A stretch of 64,000 nt of DNA. Origin: an uncultured Bacteroides sp. GTDB lineage: Bacteria > Bacteroidota > Bacteroidia > Bacteroidales > Bacteroidaceae. Below the pieces are notes generated by a model that was given only the letters and a program-made list of their open reading frames with translations, did no database searches and was not told the DNA's origin. Numbering within the stretch: position 1 is the first letter of the stretch; each line of letters starts with the position of its first letter. Of the stretch, positions 7,953 through 17,155 are shown piece after piece. The position numbers were made by a program, and so were the translations under genes. The stretch covers positions 3,100,001-3,164,000 of the forward strand of contig NZ_OY762899.1 of the NCBI RefSeq assembly GCF_963666545.1, given 5' to 3'.

Positions 7953-8300
7953 TTAGCCTATAGGCTTTGTCTTTACATATCCTTCTTTCTTTAACAAATC
8001 TATTATTTTTAGCTTGAAGTCGCCTTGTATAATGATTTCATGGTCTTTAGCAGAGCCGCCCACGCCACATTTACTTTTAAGCAATTTGCCTAATTCCTTA
8101 AGCTCATTTTCCGTACCAACAAATCCGGTAATGAGCGTAACAACTTTTCCTCCCCTGTTTTTCTTATCAAGCTGCACGCGCAGGTTTTGCTTATTAGGCT
8201 CCACTGTTGCCTGTTCTTCATTATTCTCGCTCTCGTAGTTGTAGTCTGGATTGGTAGAGTAAACTACATTCAATCGTTCTTTCCAATCATTATTTTTCAT
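7953..8300 (-). CDS. SUI1/eIF1-like translation factor (YciH family)
   Basis: A 115-residue protein with a low-complexity acidic N-terminal part and a C-terminal SUI1 fold (about residues 40-112). The fold shows the family pattern [21 protein letters not shown], then [21 protein letters not shown] and a final LLKKEGY. Bacterial SUI1 proteins resemble eIF1 and are thought to influence start-site fidelity. The frame extends two codons upstream through a TTG, but ATG 8300 is the natural start. A consensus promoter lies on the same strand at 8326-8356 (TTG, 20 bp, TATTTTTG). It is convergent with tsf. Confidence 0.88.
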   Translation of the reverse strand: MKNNDWKERLNVVYSTNPDYNYESENNEEQATVEPNKQNLRVQLDKKNRGGKVVTLITGFVGTENELKELGKLLKSKCGVGGSAKDHEIIIQGDFKLKIIDLLKKEGYVKTKPIG

Positions 8301-8325
8301 AACCAACCATTCTATAATTATTCCT

Positions 8326-8356
8326 CAAAAATAATATTTAGTTCTGGGCTTTGCAA
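8326..8356 (-). promoter_or_regulatory. Promoter of the SUI1 gene
   Basis: Minus strand: TTG at 8354-8356, 20 bases, TATTTTTG at 8326-8333. The -7 element ends 26 bases before the ATG. Confidence 0.6.
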
Positions 8357-8439
8357 TTTTTTCAATGATTTATCGTCTAATGAATGTGATCCATTCACAT
8401 GGATGCTTTTAGAATTAAAAATTAATAGCTAACAGATAA

Positions 8440-11061
8440 ATGAAACGACGACTCATTTCTATTGTTATTTGCATTCTTTCTCTGCCCGTATTGAGCCAAA
8501 CGTTTAAGGGAAGGGTGACGGATGAAAAAGGAAATCCTATTCCTTATGCATCTCTCTATTTGCGTGAACTACATTCCGGATCTACTACAGATGACAATGG
8601 CTTTTTTCAGACGACTTTAAAATCAGGGCGTTATACATGTGAGGTTTCATCCATCGGATTTACTCAGAAAGTATTGACGATACAGGTGCCGACAGAGGGC
8701 TTGGAACAAAATATTGTTCTCTCGGAACGAATATATCAGTTGAATGAGGTAAGCATACGTCGCAATGCCGAAGATCCTGCATATACTGTCATCCGGCATG
8801 CAATCGCTCGTGCTCCTTATTATAGAACTCAATTGAAAAGCTTTACTGCAGGAACCTATCTCAAAGGTACAGGTAAAGTGAAAGAAATTCCTCTCATCTT
8901 CAAATTGTCTAAAGAAGTAAGGAAGACATCAAAGAAATTGGAAGGCAAATTGTTTGTGCTCGAAGAACAACGTGAAGTCTCTTTTGCGGCACCCAATAAA
9001 TGGGAAAATCAAATAAAAGCGTATTCCAACTCTTTTCCTGATGAAGTTAAGATTAATCTGGGTTTAACTACTATTAACATGTATGCTCCGGAATTGTTTG
9101 GAAAGGTTTCTCCTTTGAGCCCCGGGGCATTTTCTTATTACCGCTTCAAAATTGAAGGTTGTTATGCTGAGGGAGAACACTTGGTGAACAAGATTCGGGT
9201 GATTCCGAAAAAGAATAGTCCCAAGTTGCTTTCGGGTTATCTGTATATTATAGAAGATCTTTGGTGCATCTCTGCTGCCGAATTATCATTAGACGGAGGT
9301 GGATTAAAGGCGACTATAAAGGTGACTTGTAAGGAAGTGAAGCCTACGGTGTTCCTTGCTACTTCTACCAGCATGAATTGCGCTATTGACGTTGTGGGTA
9401 TTAAAGCGGAAGCTTCTTATCTTGCAGCAGTGCATTATCGAAAGGTTGAGACAAATAAGGAACCGCTTACTGCCCAACAGTTAACCTCCGCAGCCAATGC
9501 AAATGCTACTGCTGCACGTCTTATGACCAAGAAGCAACGGAAGGTGCTTGAGCAAATAGAACAGATCACTTCGAAAGAAGAACTCTCTACTGCTGACGCT
9601 TACAAGCTATCGAAATTGATGACAAAATCCATTGAACTCTCTGATACTCTTCGCTCTAAGAATAAATATGAACGAAGGTTAAGGGTAAACGAAACCAACA
9701 CGAAGACGGATTCTCTGGCAGGGCAAAAAGATTCGTTGTACTGGGCTACTGTGAGGAGTGTGCCTCTGCGACCTGAAGAAATGGAAAGCTATGTACGCAA
9801 AGAGAAGCTGACAGTCGTGAAAGATTCTCTCACGAAGAAGGGGAATGGTTCTTCTAGTGTTGCTGTTGGCTCATCAGATGGAATTTTAAATACACTAGTC
9901 TCTGGCAATACATTCCGAACAAAAGACAAGAATGCTTGGTTGCGCCTTTACAGTCTTGCTTCTTATGTGCCTGAATATAACTTTGTTGATGGGCTTTGGG
10001 TGGGAGCGAAGCTGACAGCAGGAATAAATCTATCAAAGAAATCGGCTCTAAGTTTTACACCTAAGCTTTATTATACCACCTCTCGCAAAAAACTTTTGGG
10101 TAGTGGCTCCCTTTCTCTGGAGTATGCGCCTCGCGGAGGAGGAAACTTAACAATAAGTGGAGGAGTGCTTTCTGCTGATTATAACGAAGAGAATGGAGAA
10201 TCACGCTTATTCAATGGTATATCCTCTCTACTTTTTGCCCGTAATGAAGTGAAGTTATACGAAAAGCATTTTCTCTCTTTGAATAATAACATTGAATTGA
10301 CCAATGGATTACAATTTTCGACTTCGCTTCAATGGCAGCGCAGACGAACATTGACCAATACCATTTCCGGTAGTTTGTTTAATGAATCTGCAAAGTCTAA
10401 TATTCCGGGAAACGGCAAGTTTGTGGTAATGCCGGAAAATGATCTTTTAAAATCTTCTTTTATTTTAGCTTACACTCCTGCGCATTATTACCACATGGTG
10501 GAAGGGAAGAAGAATTATGAAGATTCTGCTTTTCCTACTTTTACATTGGTTTATGAGCGTGCCTTTCCGATGAATGGAAGTAGATATATTTCCTCTTATC
10601 ACCGTGTTGAATTTTCTGCGAAACATACGGTGGAGTTTGGGATGTTCAATCGTCTGAGTTGGTATGCCAATGCTGGAAGTTTCTTTCATGCTAAAGGATT
10701 GCAATTCCCTGATTATAAGCATTTTGCGACAACCAATCTTCCGTTTACCGAACGAGGCTTTAGTGAAGGATTTTCACTGCCGGGGAATTACAGTTACTCC
10801 ACCGCCACTCGTTGGGCACAAACCAATTTGATGTGGAGCACTCCCTATTTGCTACTTAAGCATCTGCCTTTTCTCCAAAAAAAAGGTTTTGACGAGGCAT
10901 TGCATTTGCGCTCGCTTATAGCTTATGATCGTAAACCTTATTTTGAAATTGGATATTCTGTTGGATTTCTTGACTTTGCCCGCATAGGTGTTTTTGGCGG
11001 GTTTGATAATTTGAAACATCATTCCACTGGAGTTTCTGCCAGTATATCCCTGCCAAAGTAA
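8440..11061 (+). CDS. DUF5686 family outer-membrane protein with carboxypeptidase-like regulatory domain
   Basis: An 873-residue exported protein. Residues 1-20 form a signal peptide (hydrophobic, ending PVLSQ). A CarboxypepD_reg-like beta domain (about 21-105) shows FKGRVTDEKGNPIPYASLYL and the usual STTDDNGFF turn. The long remainder matches the DUF5686 type and ends in aromatic-rich, alternating beta strands, as in a TonB-receptor-like barrel. It therefore probably sits in the outer membrane, but no plug domain was recognised, and its ligand is unknown. It stands alone between two gene groups and is followed by a weak hairpin. Function unassigned. Confidence 0.85.
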   Translation: MKRRLISIVICILSLPVLSQTFKGRVTDEKGNPIPYASLYLRELHSGSTTDDNGFFQTTLKSGRYTCEVSSIGFTQKVLTIQVPTEGLEQNIVLSERIYQLNEVSIRRNAEDPAYTVIRHAIARAPYYRTQLKSFTAGTYLKGTGKVKEIPLIFKLSKEVRKTSKKLEGKLFVLEEQREVSFAAPNKWENQIKAYSNSFPDEVKINLGLTTINMYAPELFGKVSPLSPGAFSYYRFKIEGCYAEGEHLVNKIRVIPKKNSPKLLSGYLYIIEDLWCISAAELSLDGGGLKATIKVTCKEVKPTVFLATSTSMNCAIDVVGIKAEASYLAAVHYRKVETNKEPLTAQQLTSAANANATAARLMTKKQRKVLEQIEQITSKEELSTADAYKLSKLMTKSIELSDTLRSKNKYERRLRVNETNTKTDSLAGQKDSLYWATVRSVPLRPEEMESYVRKEKLTVVKDSLTKKGNGSSSVAVGSSDGILNTLVSGNTFRTKDKNAWLRLYSLASYVPEYNFVDGLWVGAKLTAGINLSKKSALSFTPKLYYTTSRKKLLGSGSLSLEYAPRGGGNLTISGGVLSADYNEENGESRLFNGISSLLFARNEVKLYEKHFLSLNNNIELTNGLQFSTSLQWQRRRTLTNTISGSLFNESAKSNIPGNGKFVVMPENDLLKSSFILAYTPAHYYHMVEGKKNYEDSAFPTFTLVYERAFPMNGSRYISSYHRVEFSAKHTVEFGMFNRLSWYANAGSFFHAKGLQFPDYKHFATTNLPFTERGFSEGFSLPGNYSYSTATRWAQTNLMWSTPYLLLKHLPFLQKKGFDEALHLRSLIAYDRKPYFEIGYSVGFLDFARIGVFGGFDNLKHHSTGVSASISLPK

Positions 11062-11071
11062 ACTTTTAGGG

Positions 11072-11114
11072 GCTTAACTTATTTACTTTTATATAGAAAT
11101 TATGTTAAGCTTTT
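11072..11114 (+). terminator. Weak terminator after the DUF5686 gene
   Basis: GCTTAAC (11072-11078) pairs with GTTAAGC (11104-11110) around a 25-base A+T-rich loop and is followed by TTTT. Confidence 0.4.
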
Positions 11115-11125
11115 GCTCGATAAAA

Positions 11126-11155
11126 TTTGCAATCCCGAAAAAAGATGTAATTTTG
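11126..11155 (+). promoter_or_regulatory. Promoter of rex
   Basis: TTTG (11126-11129), 18 bases, TAATTTTG (11148-11155). The spacing is one base shorter than the usual 19-21. The -7 element ends 31 bases before the rex ATG. Confidence 0.6.
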
Positions 11156-11186
11156 TCTTTCACTAACGTTAAAGCAATAAGTTTCT

Positions 11187-11840
11187 ATGAGCAATCAAAT
11201 ACATCACAAAGATATCGCAAAAGTGCCGGAACCTACATTACGCAGGCTTCCGTGGTATCTTTCTAATGTCAAATTGCTAAAGCAGAAGGGTGAACAATAT
11301 GTCTCCTCCACTCAAATTTCGAAGGAGATCAATATTGATGCGTCTCAGATAGCTAAAGATCTTTCTTATGTTAATATTACAGGTCGCACGCGTGTGGGCT
11401 ATGAGGTAGATGTTCTGATAGAGGTTCTCGAAGATTTTCTGGGCTTTACCAATATGCATAAAGCCTTTCTTTTTGGCGTTGGTAGCCTAGGTGGTGCTTT
11501 GTTGCGCGACTCGGGTTTGACTCATTTTGGGCTGAAGATCGTTGCAGCATTCGATGTCAATCCGGATATTGTAGGAACGAGTATTAATGGAATTCCTATT
11601 TTTCATTCGAATGATTTTGCGAAAAAAATGAGAGAGTACGAAGTCAATATTGGTGTTCTTACCGTACCTATTGAGATTGCTCAGCAAATAACCGATACGA
11701 TGGTGGGCGGAGGTGTTAAAGCTGTATGGAATTTCACCCCTTTTCGTATACGTGTACCGGAAGATATTGTCGTGCAAAACACTTCTCTATATGCCCATTT
11801 GGCAGTTATGTTCAATCGTTTAAATTTTAATGAGCGCTAA
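11187..11840 (+). CDS. rex: Redox-sensing transcriptional repressor Rex
   Basis: Rex senses the NADH/NAD+ ratio and represses fermentation and respiration genes when NADH is low. The winged-helix DNA-binding domain covers about residues 15-85 (PEPTLRRLPWYL, then SSTQISKEINIDASQIAKDLSY). The Rossmann domain follows with GVGSLG at 97-102 and the AAFDVNPD acidic strand end, and the C-terminal helix swaps between subunits. Length 217 is typical. The stop codon overlaps the ATG of the next gene by one base, so translation of the two is coupled. No classical Rex operator (TTGTGAA dyad) was seen in its own promoter. Confidence 0.95.
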   Translation: MSNQIHHKDIAKVPEPTLRRLPWYLSNVKLLKQKGEQYVSSTQISKEINIDASQIAKDLSYVNITGRTRVGYEVDVLIEVLEDFLGFTNMHKAFLFGVGSLGGALLRDSGLTHFGLKIVAAFDVNPDIVGTSINGIPIFHSNDFAKKMREYEVNIGVLTVPIEIAQQITDTMVGGGVKAVWNFTPFRIRVPEDIVVQNTSLYAHLAVMFNRLNFNER

Positions 11841-12454
11841 TGAAGATTATAGCTATAGGGATGAATTACGCTCAGCATAATAAAGAGCTGGGACACACAT
11901 CTGTCAACGAAGAGCCGGTTATCTTTATGAAGCCTGATTCAGCCATACTTAAAGACAGTAAACCATTTTTTATACCAGACTTTTCTGAAGAGATACATTA
12001 CGAGACCGAAATAGTGGTTCGTATCAATCGTTTGGGCAAGAATATTGCCCCTCGCTTTGCTAAGCGTTATTATGATGCCGTTACAGTAGGTATTGATTTT
12101 ACTGCCCGTGATTTGCAGCGTAAGTTTCGTGAGGCAGGACATCCTTGGGAACTCTGCAAGGGATTTGATGATTCTGCTGCTATTGGGAAATTTGTGCCTG
12201 TTGACCGGTTTGCTGATGTGCAGCAACTACATTTTCATCTGAATATTGATGATAAAACTGTTCAGCAAGGTTTTACTGCGGATATGCTTTTTCGGATAGA
12301 TGATATTATCGCTTATGTCAGTCGTTTTGTTACACTGAAGATAGGTGATTTATTATTCACAGGTACACCCGCCGGAGTAGGTCCGGTTCGTGTTGGCCAA
12401 CATTTGCAAGGTTATCTGGAAGAGGAGAAACTGCTTGATTTTTATATTCGCTGA
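11840..12454 (+). CDS. Fumarylacetoacetate hydrolase family protein
   Basis: A compact, 204-residue FAH-fold hydrolase or decarboxylase. It has the acidic metal-binding set in HYETEIVVRI (two Glu) and the following TVGIDFTARDLQRKFREAGHPWELCKGFDDSAAIG, plus the C-terminal FTGTPAGVGPV signature. Family members act on beta-diketones or oxaloacetate-type substrates; the specific substrate cannot be read from sequence. Its start overlaps the rex stop (TAATG arrangement), indicating one transcript, and ispF follows after 67 bases. A link to NADH-controlled central metabolism through Rex is plausible but unproven. Confidence 0.88.
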   Translation: MKIIAIGMNYAQHNKELGHTSVNEEPVIFMKPDSAILKDSKPFFIPDFSEEIHYETEIVVRINRLGKNIAPRFAKRYYDAVTVGIDFTARDLQRKFREAGHPWELCKGFDDSAAIGKFVPVDRFADVQQLHFHLNIDDKTVQQGFTADMLFRIDDIIAYVSRFVTLKIGDLLFTGTPAGVGPVRVGQHLQGYLEEEKLLDFYIR

Positions 12455-12521
12455 AGTCCTTTTTGGGCTATACTCCTTGCCGAGTTAGTTTAGGTAATAT
12501 GTTAAAGGAAAAACTAAATCA

Positions 12522-12998
12522 ATGAAAATAAGAGTAGGATTTGGATTCGATGTTCATCAATTGGTCGAAAATCGCGAATTATGGATAGGGGGTATCCGTC
12601 TTGAACACGAGAAAGGCTTACTTGGTCATTCTGATGCTGATGTGTTGGTACATGCCATTTGTGATGCTTTGTTAGGAGCAGCCAATATGCGCGACATTGG
12701 CTATCATTTTCCAGATACTGCCGGTGAGTTTAAGAATATAGACAGTAAAATACTTCTGAGTAAAACAGTAGAACTTCTTCGTAGTAAGGGATATCAGATC
12801 GGCAATATTGATGCAACCGTTTGTGCTGAACGTCCTAAGCTGAAAGCGCACATCCCTGCCATGCAAGAGACTCTTGCCGACGTAATGGGCATTGACGTTG
12901 ATGATATTTCTATCAAAGCCACTACCACAGAGAAGCTCGGATTTACGGGGCGTGAAGAAGGAATTTCCGCTTATGCTACGGTGTTGATCACAAAATAG
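12522..12998 (+). CDS. ispF: 2-C-methyl-D-erythritol 2,4-cyclodiphosphate synthase
   Basis: Catalyses the cyclisation step of the MEP isoprenoid pathway, releasing CMP. The zinc ligands and active-site motifs are clear: GFDVHQL near residue 8, LLGHSDADVLVHAICDALLGA around 33-53, FPDTAGEFKNIDS, and the C-terminal ATTTEKLGFTGREEGI. At 158 residues it is a standard single-domain IspF forming a trimer. Position after rex and the FAH gene suggests cotranscription, with a longer 67-base gap. Confidence 0.97.
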   Translation: MKIRVGFGFDVHQLVENRELWIGGIRLEHEKGLLGHSDADVLVHAICDALLGAANMRDIGYHFPDTAGEFKNIDSKILLSKTVELLRSKGYQIGNIDATVCAERPKLKAHIPAMQETLADVMGIDVDDISIKATTTEKLGFTGREEGISAYATVLITK

Positions 12999-13077
12999 AC
13001 CACCCAACAGATTCCTATATGTTTGTGCGATATTTTCACTATACTAGGACATAACAGACAACTAGAAAAACAAAATT

Positions 13078-13914
13078 ATGAACAACTTTTTTAGACTTAC
13101 TATCATTACTATGACTGCTCTTCTTTATGCAGGGGTAGTCTTTTCCCAAGACAAAATCTATCGTAAAAATCCTACAGATACTATTTCATGCAAAATAGTT
13201 GAAATAGGGGAGGAGTTAATCAAGTACTCTACTGACACTTATGCGCAGAACTTGACGTTTACGCTGGATAAGAATAACGTAACCAAGATTGTTTTCGAGA
13301 GTGGTAAAGAACTAACCTTTTCCGATTCAATGTTTGGGGCGGAACATTATCAGTCGCAGCGAAAAGATGCCCTAAAATTAAGTTTTCTTTCTCCATTGAT
13401 GGGATCCAGTATTTTTTCCTATGAGCATAGTCTGAAGCCCGGACAGTCTATGGAATTCGGCTTTGGTATTATTGGTGCTGGAGTAGATCCTGATGATGAT
13501 AATCCATCTGGTTTTATAGCTAAGTTTGGTTATAAATTTCTGACCTCACCCAATTGGTATGATCGTCGCCATCGATATGCTCATGTGCTTAAAGGTTTTT
13601 ATGTTAAGCCCGAAGCTACCTTTTTGCATTATGCAGTAGATGAGGATAATTATTATTATGGTGATGATGTTTATTCTTCGAAGAAACGTCGTTCTAGCAC
13701 TATGTTCTCATTAATGATTGTTGGTGGTAAACAGTGGGTTTTTGCAGATGTCTTTCTTTTGGATCTTTTTGCCGGAATAGGTTATGGCTTTGGTCATAAT
13801 CCGGATGATAGGTCTTGGCATTATGGTTTTTTAGGCGCTACCGATGATACTCCATTGGCACTCACTGCTGGATTGAAAGTCGGTTTCCTTATTGGTGGAG
13901 GGAAGAAGAAATAA
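13078..13914 (+). CDS. Hypothetical exported protein, likely small outer-membrane barrel
   Basis: No specific family is recognised. Its 278 residues begin with a signal peptide (about 1-24, ending VVFSQ). Residues 25-90 form a short domain with YRKNPTDTISCKIVEIGEELIKY, a pattern seen in Bacteroidetes proteins of unknown function. From about 95 onward the sequence alternates hydrophobic and polar residues in strand-length runs rich in Gly, Tyr and Phe (for example MEFGFGIIGAGVD and LLDLFAGIGYGFGHN) and ends GLKVGFLIGGGKKK. This fits a small beta barrel. It sits 79 bases after ispF and converges on the phosphate transporter. Confidence 0.65.
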   Translation: MNNFFRLTIITMTALLYAGVVFSQDKIYRKNPTDTISCKIVEIGEELIKYSTDTYAQNLTFTLDKNNVTKIVFESGKELTFSDSMFGAEHYQSQRKDALKLSFLSPLMGSSIFSYEHSLKPGQSMEFGFGIIGAGVDPDDDNPSGFIAKFGYKFLTSPNWYDRRHRYAHVLKGFYVKPEATFLHYAVDEDNYYYGDDVYSSKKRRSSTMFSLMIVGGKQWVFADVFLLDLFAGIGYGFGHNPDDRSWHYGFLGATDDTPLALTAGLKVGFLIGGGKKK

Positions 13915-13934
13915 TCAGGCTTTTGATAGAATTA

Positions 13935-13971
13935 CGTATGTGATGTACTTACATCAAGTGCACCACATACG
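13935..13971. terminator. Hairpin between convergent genes
   Basis: Arms around loop ACATC (13951-13955) pair over 16 positions with one mismatch and one G-U; the outer eight (CGTATGTG/CACATACG) are perfect. It sits between the OMP gene and the phosphate transporter and could serve both. Confidence 0.5.
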
Positions 13972-13978
13972 CTGTCCT

Positions 13979-14983
13979 TTATTTAATACCAATAAAGTCT
14001 ACGATCAAATAGATGATGCTGGCAAGCAACGCACTGACAGGGATTGTAAGTACCCATGCCCACATTAAGTTTATAGTAACCCCCCAACGAACGGCTGACA
14101 GTCTTTTGACTGCTCCTACTCCCATGATAGAGCCTGTGATGGTGTGTGTAGTACTTACAGGAATCTTAAGAATCTCAGTGATGAAAAGGGTAAGGGCACC
14201 TGCTGTTTCAGCACATACGCCCTCCAAGGCGGTAACCTTTGTTATTTTACTTCCCATCGTTTTAACAATGCGCCATCCACCACTCATAGTGCCTAAGCCT
14301 ATAGCTGCAAAACAAGATAGAGGAACCCAATCGGGCATTGATTCAACAGAGTCAATAGCACCGTAGGAAATCATCGCTGTGGCAATAATACCCATTACTT
14401 TTTGAGAATCATTTAACCCATGTCCCAAACTAAATAATCCGGAAGATATCAGCTGAAGCTTTCTAAATGAATTCTCCGCAGTTCGGGCATTCACTCCCTT
14501 GAATATCCACAATACTCCAATTGTGATTATTGCCGAGATGATCATGCCAATGAGTGGAGCCAGGATGATAAACAGGGCAATTTTTATAATCACAGCAGTG
14601 TGGATTGCTTGGAAACCTGAGGCGCAAATTGCTGCTCCTGCAAATCCACCAATCAAAGTATGTGAGGACGAAGAAGGAATTCCCGACCACCATGTTGCAA
14701 GGTTCCAGCTAATAGCGGCTATCAGGCCCGAGAGAATAATAGGAAGTGTAATGTATTCCTTCAAAACTGTTTTAGACACAGTGTCGGCAATGCCAAACTC
14801 ACCAAAAATATATTTGGCAACGAAGAATGCGATGAAATTAAAGGCGGCAGCCCACAGAACGGCTTGAAAAGGAGTTAGAACACGGGTTGTTACGACCGTT
14901 GCAATAGAATTGGCTGCATCATGAAAACCGTTGATAAAGTCGAAGATGAGTCCTAATGCAATAACAATAATCAATAATATCAT
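13979..14983 (-). CDS. PiT family inorganic phosphate transporter
   Basis: A low-affinity phosphate/cation symporter of the inner membrane. The duplicated PiT signature is complete: FDFINGFHDAANSIATVVTTRVL near the N terminus and ETAGALTLFITEILKIPVSTTHTITGSIMGVGAV near the C terminus. About ten membrane segments can be traced across 334 residues. It follows the DUF47 gene by 13 bases on the same strand; this PhoU-like/PiT pairing is widespread and suggests that the partner controls transporter activity. The protein is on the short side for PiT but within the range seen in Bacteroidetes. Confidence 0.95.
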   Translation of the reverse strand: MILLIIVIALGLIFDFINGFHDAANSIATVVTTRVLTPFQAVLWAAAFNFIAFFVAKYIFGEFGIADTVSKTVLKEYITLPIILSGLIAAISWNLATWWSGIPSSSSHTLIGGFAGAAICASGFQAIHTAVIIKIALFIILAPLIGMIISAIITIGVLWIFKGVNARTAENSFRKLQLISSGLFSLGHGLNDSQKVMGIIATAMISYGAIDSVESMPDWVPLSCFAAIGLGTMSGGWRIVKTMGSKITKVTALEGVCAETAGALTLFITEILKIPVSTTHTITGSIMGVGAVKRLSAVRWGVTINLMWAWVLTIPVSALLASIIYLIVDFIGIK

Positions 14984-14996
14984 ATAACTCTATTTA

Positions 14997-15647
14997 CTAA
15001 GCGTATTTTACGAGGATAGTAGTGATCACTTTTCCCGTGCTATTAATCTTATTTACTGCTTTCTCAAGCTCCTGAATAATTTCTTTGAGTTTGATCAGTT
15101 CAACAGAGCTTTTCTCTTCTTTAAAAAGAGACATAATAGCTTCTTCGTAAACAGCATCAGCTTCTTCTTCCAACCTTTTTATTTCTTTGCAATGAGCACG
15201 AAGACGAAGGTCGGTTTTCTTCATATTAGATAACTCGTTTGCTGCACTTAGAATTTCATCGCTGCCTTTCTTGATGATTTCAACCAGCGAAGCAGCGTGT
15301 TTGGGGAAATAGTGGGGTTGGTAGAGAAGCACTTTTTGTGCAGAACGGTTGATCACATCAATAACATCATCCATAACATCTGCAAGAGCATGGACGTCTT
15401 CTCTGTCAAAAGGAGTAATGAAGGTGTTGTTCAATTCATGGATGATACTTCCGGTAACGATATCGCCTTTCACCTCTTCAGCTTTAATCAACCTGCATAA
15501 TTCATCTCTGTGTTCTTTATCTTCGCAAGAGAAAAGCTCTTGAAGATAGATAGATGACTGAGCCAGAATGGAAGCCGTTTCTGCCAGCATTGGGAGAAAC
15601 TTAACATCTTTTGGAGCAAATATGCTCAATAAAGTATTGATTTTCAT
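14997..15647 (-). CDS. DUF47 (PhoU-like) phosphate transport regulator
   Basis: An all-helical protein of 216 residues of the DUF47/PhoU-related type. Characteristic segments are ELFSCEDKEHRDELCRLIKAEEVKGD and TPFDREDVHALADVMDDVIDVINR, which carry the acidic residues thought to bind metals. It is the first gene of a two-gene operon with the PiT transporter (13-base spacing) and probably modulates phosphate uptake in the cytoplasm. A -7 element (TATCTTTG, minus strand) lies at 15671-15678, 24 bases ahead of the ATG at 15647. Confidence 0.9.
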   Translation of the reverse strand: MKINTLLSIFAPKDVKFLPMLAETASILAQSSIYLQELFSCEDKEHRDELCRLIKAEEVKGDIVTGSIIHELNNTFITPFDREDVHALADVMDDVIDVINRSAQKVLLYQPHYFPKHAASLVEIIKKGSDEILSAANELSNMKKTDLRLRAHCKEIKRLEEEADAVYEEAIMSLFKEEKSSVELIKLKEIIQELEKAVNKINSTGKVITTILVKYA

Positions 15648-15791
15648 CAGTTCTATTGTTGTTTTGGGTGCAAAGATATTGTTTTTCGATTTATTAATGT
15701 GTAAGATTTCCTAGATTGTTGTCCAATAATTTATTTAGGTTGACGGTTTGTGCTTCTTTAGGAACGTTCTTTGTGAAATTAAGAAATAAAA

Positions 15792-15822
15792 TAGCCCCTT
15801 AAATAATTAATTTAAGGGGCTA
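15792..15822 (-). terminator. Terminator of tRNA-Lys
   Basis: Perfect 12-bp stem (15792-15803 with 15811-15822, TAGCCCCTTAAA) and 7-base loop, followed on the minus strand by TTTTATTTCTT. It lies 29 bases beyond the 3' end of the tRNA gene. Confidence 0.85.
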
Positions 15823-15850
15823 CAAATGGTGAACTTTCGTTCTTCTTTAG

Positions 15851-15923
15851 TGATCCGCCTGGGGCTCGAACCCAGGACCCCAACATTAAAAGTGTTGTGC
15901 TCTACCTGCTGAGCTAGCGAATC
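15851..15923 (-). tRNA. tRNA-Lys (anticodon TTT)
   Basis: A 73-nt cloverleaf on the minus strand. The acceptor stem is GATTCGC/GCGGATC (7 pairs, one T-G) with discriminator A. The D arm is GCTC/GAGC; the anticodon stem is CAACA/TGTTG with loop CTTTTAA, giving anticodon TTT for Lys. The T arm is CTGGG/CCCAG with loop TTCGAGC. CCA is not encoded, so it must be added after transcription. A promoter (TTG, 19 bp, TATCTTTG) lies upstream and a strong terminator downstream, so it is an independent single-gene unit. Confidence 0.97.
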
Positions 15924-15949
15924 AATCCTTTATTGCTGTTAAGCGGGTG

Positions 15950-15979
15950 CAAAGATATAGGTATTTCTTTAAAATGCAA
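15950..15979 (-). promoter_or_regulatory. Promoter of tRNA-Lys
   Basis: Minus strand: TTG (15977-15979), 19 bases, TATCTTTG (15950-15957). The -7 ends 26 bases before the tRNA 5' end. Confidence 0.65.
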
Positions 15980-16003
15980 GAGACTTGAACGAAAAACTTT
16001 CAT

Positions 16004-17140
16004 TTATTTTTCTTCATAGCTCTTTGTTGACTGATTATCAGATGATTCTTTTACTTTTTGATTAATTCTCTCGTGGCCAACAATGAAGCGTTGATAATAT
16101 GAAAGTAGAAGAGTTGTTATAGGTAGGGCTATGATCATGCCTAATATTCCCATTAAACTCCCCCAAATTGAAAGAGACAGCAGGATGATTGCAGGGTTTA
16201 ATCCTGTTATCTTACCCATAACTTTGGGTACGATTATTACATCTTCTATCGTTTGTATTATTGCAAAAACGGCAAATGCAGATGCAAGTATAATCCAGAA
16301 ATTACCTCCTGTATCGGCTGCTTTTAATATTGCTAGGGCAATAGTGGGTATAAAACCAATAATTTTTAGATAGGGAACTAAGTTTAATACACCAATAAAA
16401 ACTCCTAGTCCTATTGCCAGTGGAAAATCGATGATTAAGAAACCGATGCAGAACAGGATGCCTACACAGAGTGCTACCAGTGCTTGTCCTCTAAAGTAGT
16501 TATTCATCCCTTTTTGGACATCTTGTACTAATGCTGTAGCAAAATAACGATACTTTTCAGGCAATAAACGAATCCATCCTTCAGCAATCGATTCATAGTC
16601 CAATAAAATGAAAACTACATAAAGTAATATGATAAGAGAGGCCAATATACTAAATAAGAAGTCGATGGAGTCAGATAACAATGTCCACAATCTAGGTAGA
16701 ATGTTTTTGGTTGCTTCGGCTATATTTTCCTGACTAAGCATTTTATTAATTGCTTCCATATCTACGTTCTGGTGTATGAACTTTGATAAAACCTTAGGTA
16801 TGTTAGTACTATCTATTCCATCTGCAAAGTAAATAGTCAGTAAATCTTGTACTCTACCAAACTCTTCAATGGCAGGGGGTATTAGTAAGTAGGAAGCTCC
16901 TCCGGCTACTAGAACTAAGGTTAGCAATGCGCAGATAATTGCTATGGCTCTGTTACGCAATCGTAGTTTATATTGGAAGAACTTAACTAACGGATAAAGA
17001 AGATAAGCAATGAGCCATGCAATGAAAAATGGCAATAATACACCGCTCAATCGTTCGATGAGCATCAAGACACCTACAATAATGCCCATCCCCAATACCA
17101 TGCGGATAAAACTATCAAATGTTATTTTCTTGTCTAACAT
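16004..17140 (-). CDS. AI-2E family transporter (PerM/UPF0118 type permease)
   Basis: An inner-membrane protein of 378 residues with about eight membrane segments. The family layout is clear: paired N-terminal segments (about 15-95), a central soluble part (about 105-160), then a C-terminal membrane block with FPLAIGLGVFIGVLNLVPYLKIIGFIPT and the PKVMGKITGLNPAIILLSLSIWGSLMGILGMIIALP signature region. Some relatives export autoinducer 2 and others act as Na+/H+ antiporters, so the substrate is not assignable. It lies 15 bases after tdk on the same strand and is likely cotranscribed. Confidence 0.9.
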   Translation of the reverse strand: MLDKKITFDSFIRMVLGMGIIVGVLMLIERLSGVLLPFFIAWLIAYLLYPLVKFFQYKLRLRNRAIAIICALLTLVLVAGGASYLLIPPAIEEFGRVQDLLTIYFADGIDSTNIPKVLSKFIHQNVDMEAINKMLSQENIAEATKNILPRLWTLLSDSIDFLFSILASLIILLYVVFILLDYESIAEGWIRLLPEKYRYFATALVQDVQKGMNNYFRGQALVALCVGILFCIGFLIIDFPLAIGLGVFIGVLNLVPYLKIIGFIPTIALAILKAADTGGNFWIILASAFAVFAIIQTIEDVIIVPKVMGKITGLNPAIILLSLSIWGSLMGILGMIIALPITTLLLSYYQRFIVGHERINQKVKESSDNQSTKSYEEK

Positions 17141-17155
17141 AATTGCAATATTATT

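Noticed and set aside
11040-11186. Rex autoregulatory operator
   Set aside because: No TTGTGAA-type dyad could be found between the DUF5686 gene and rex.
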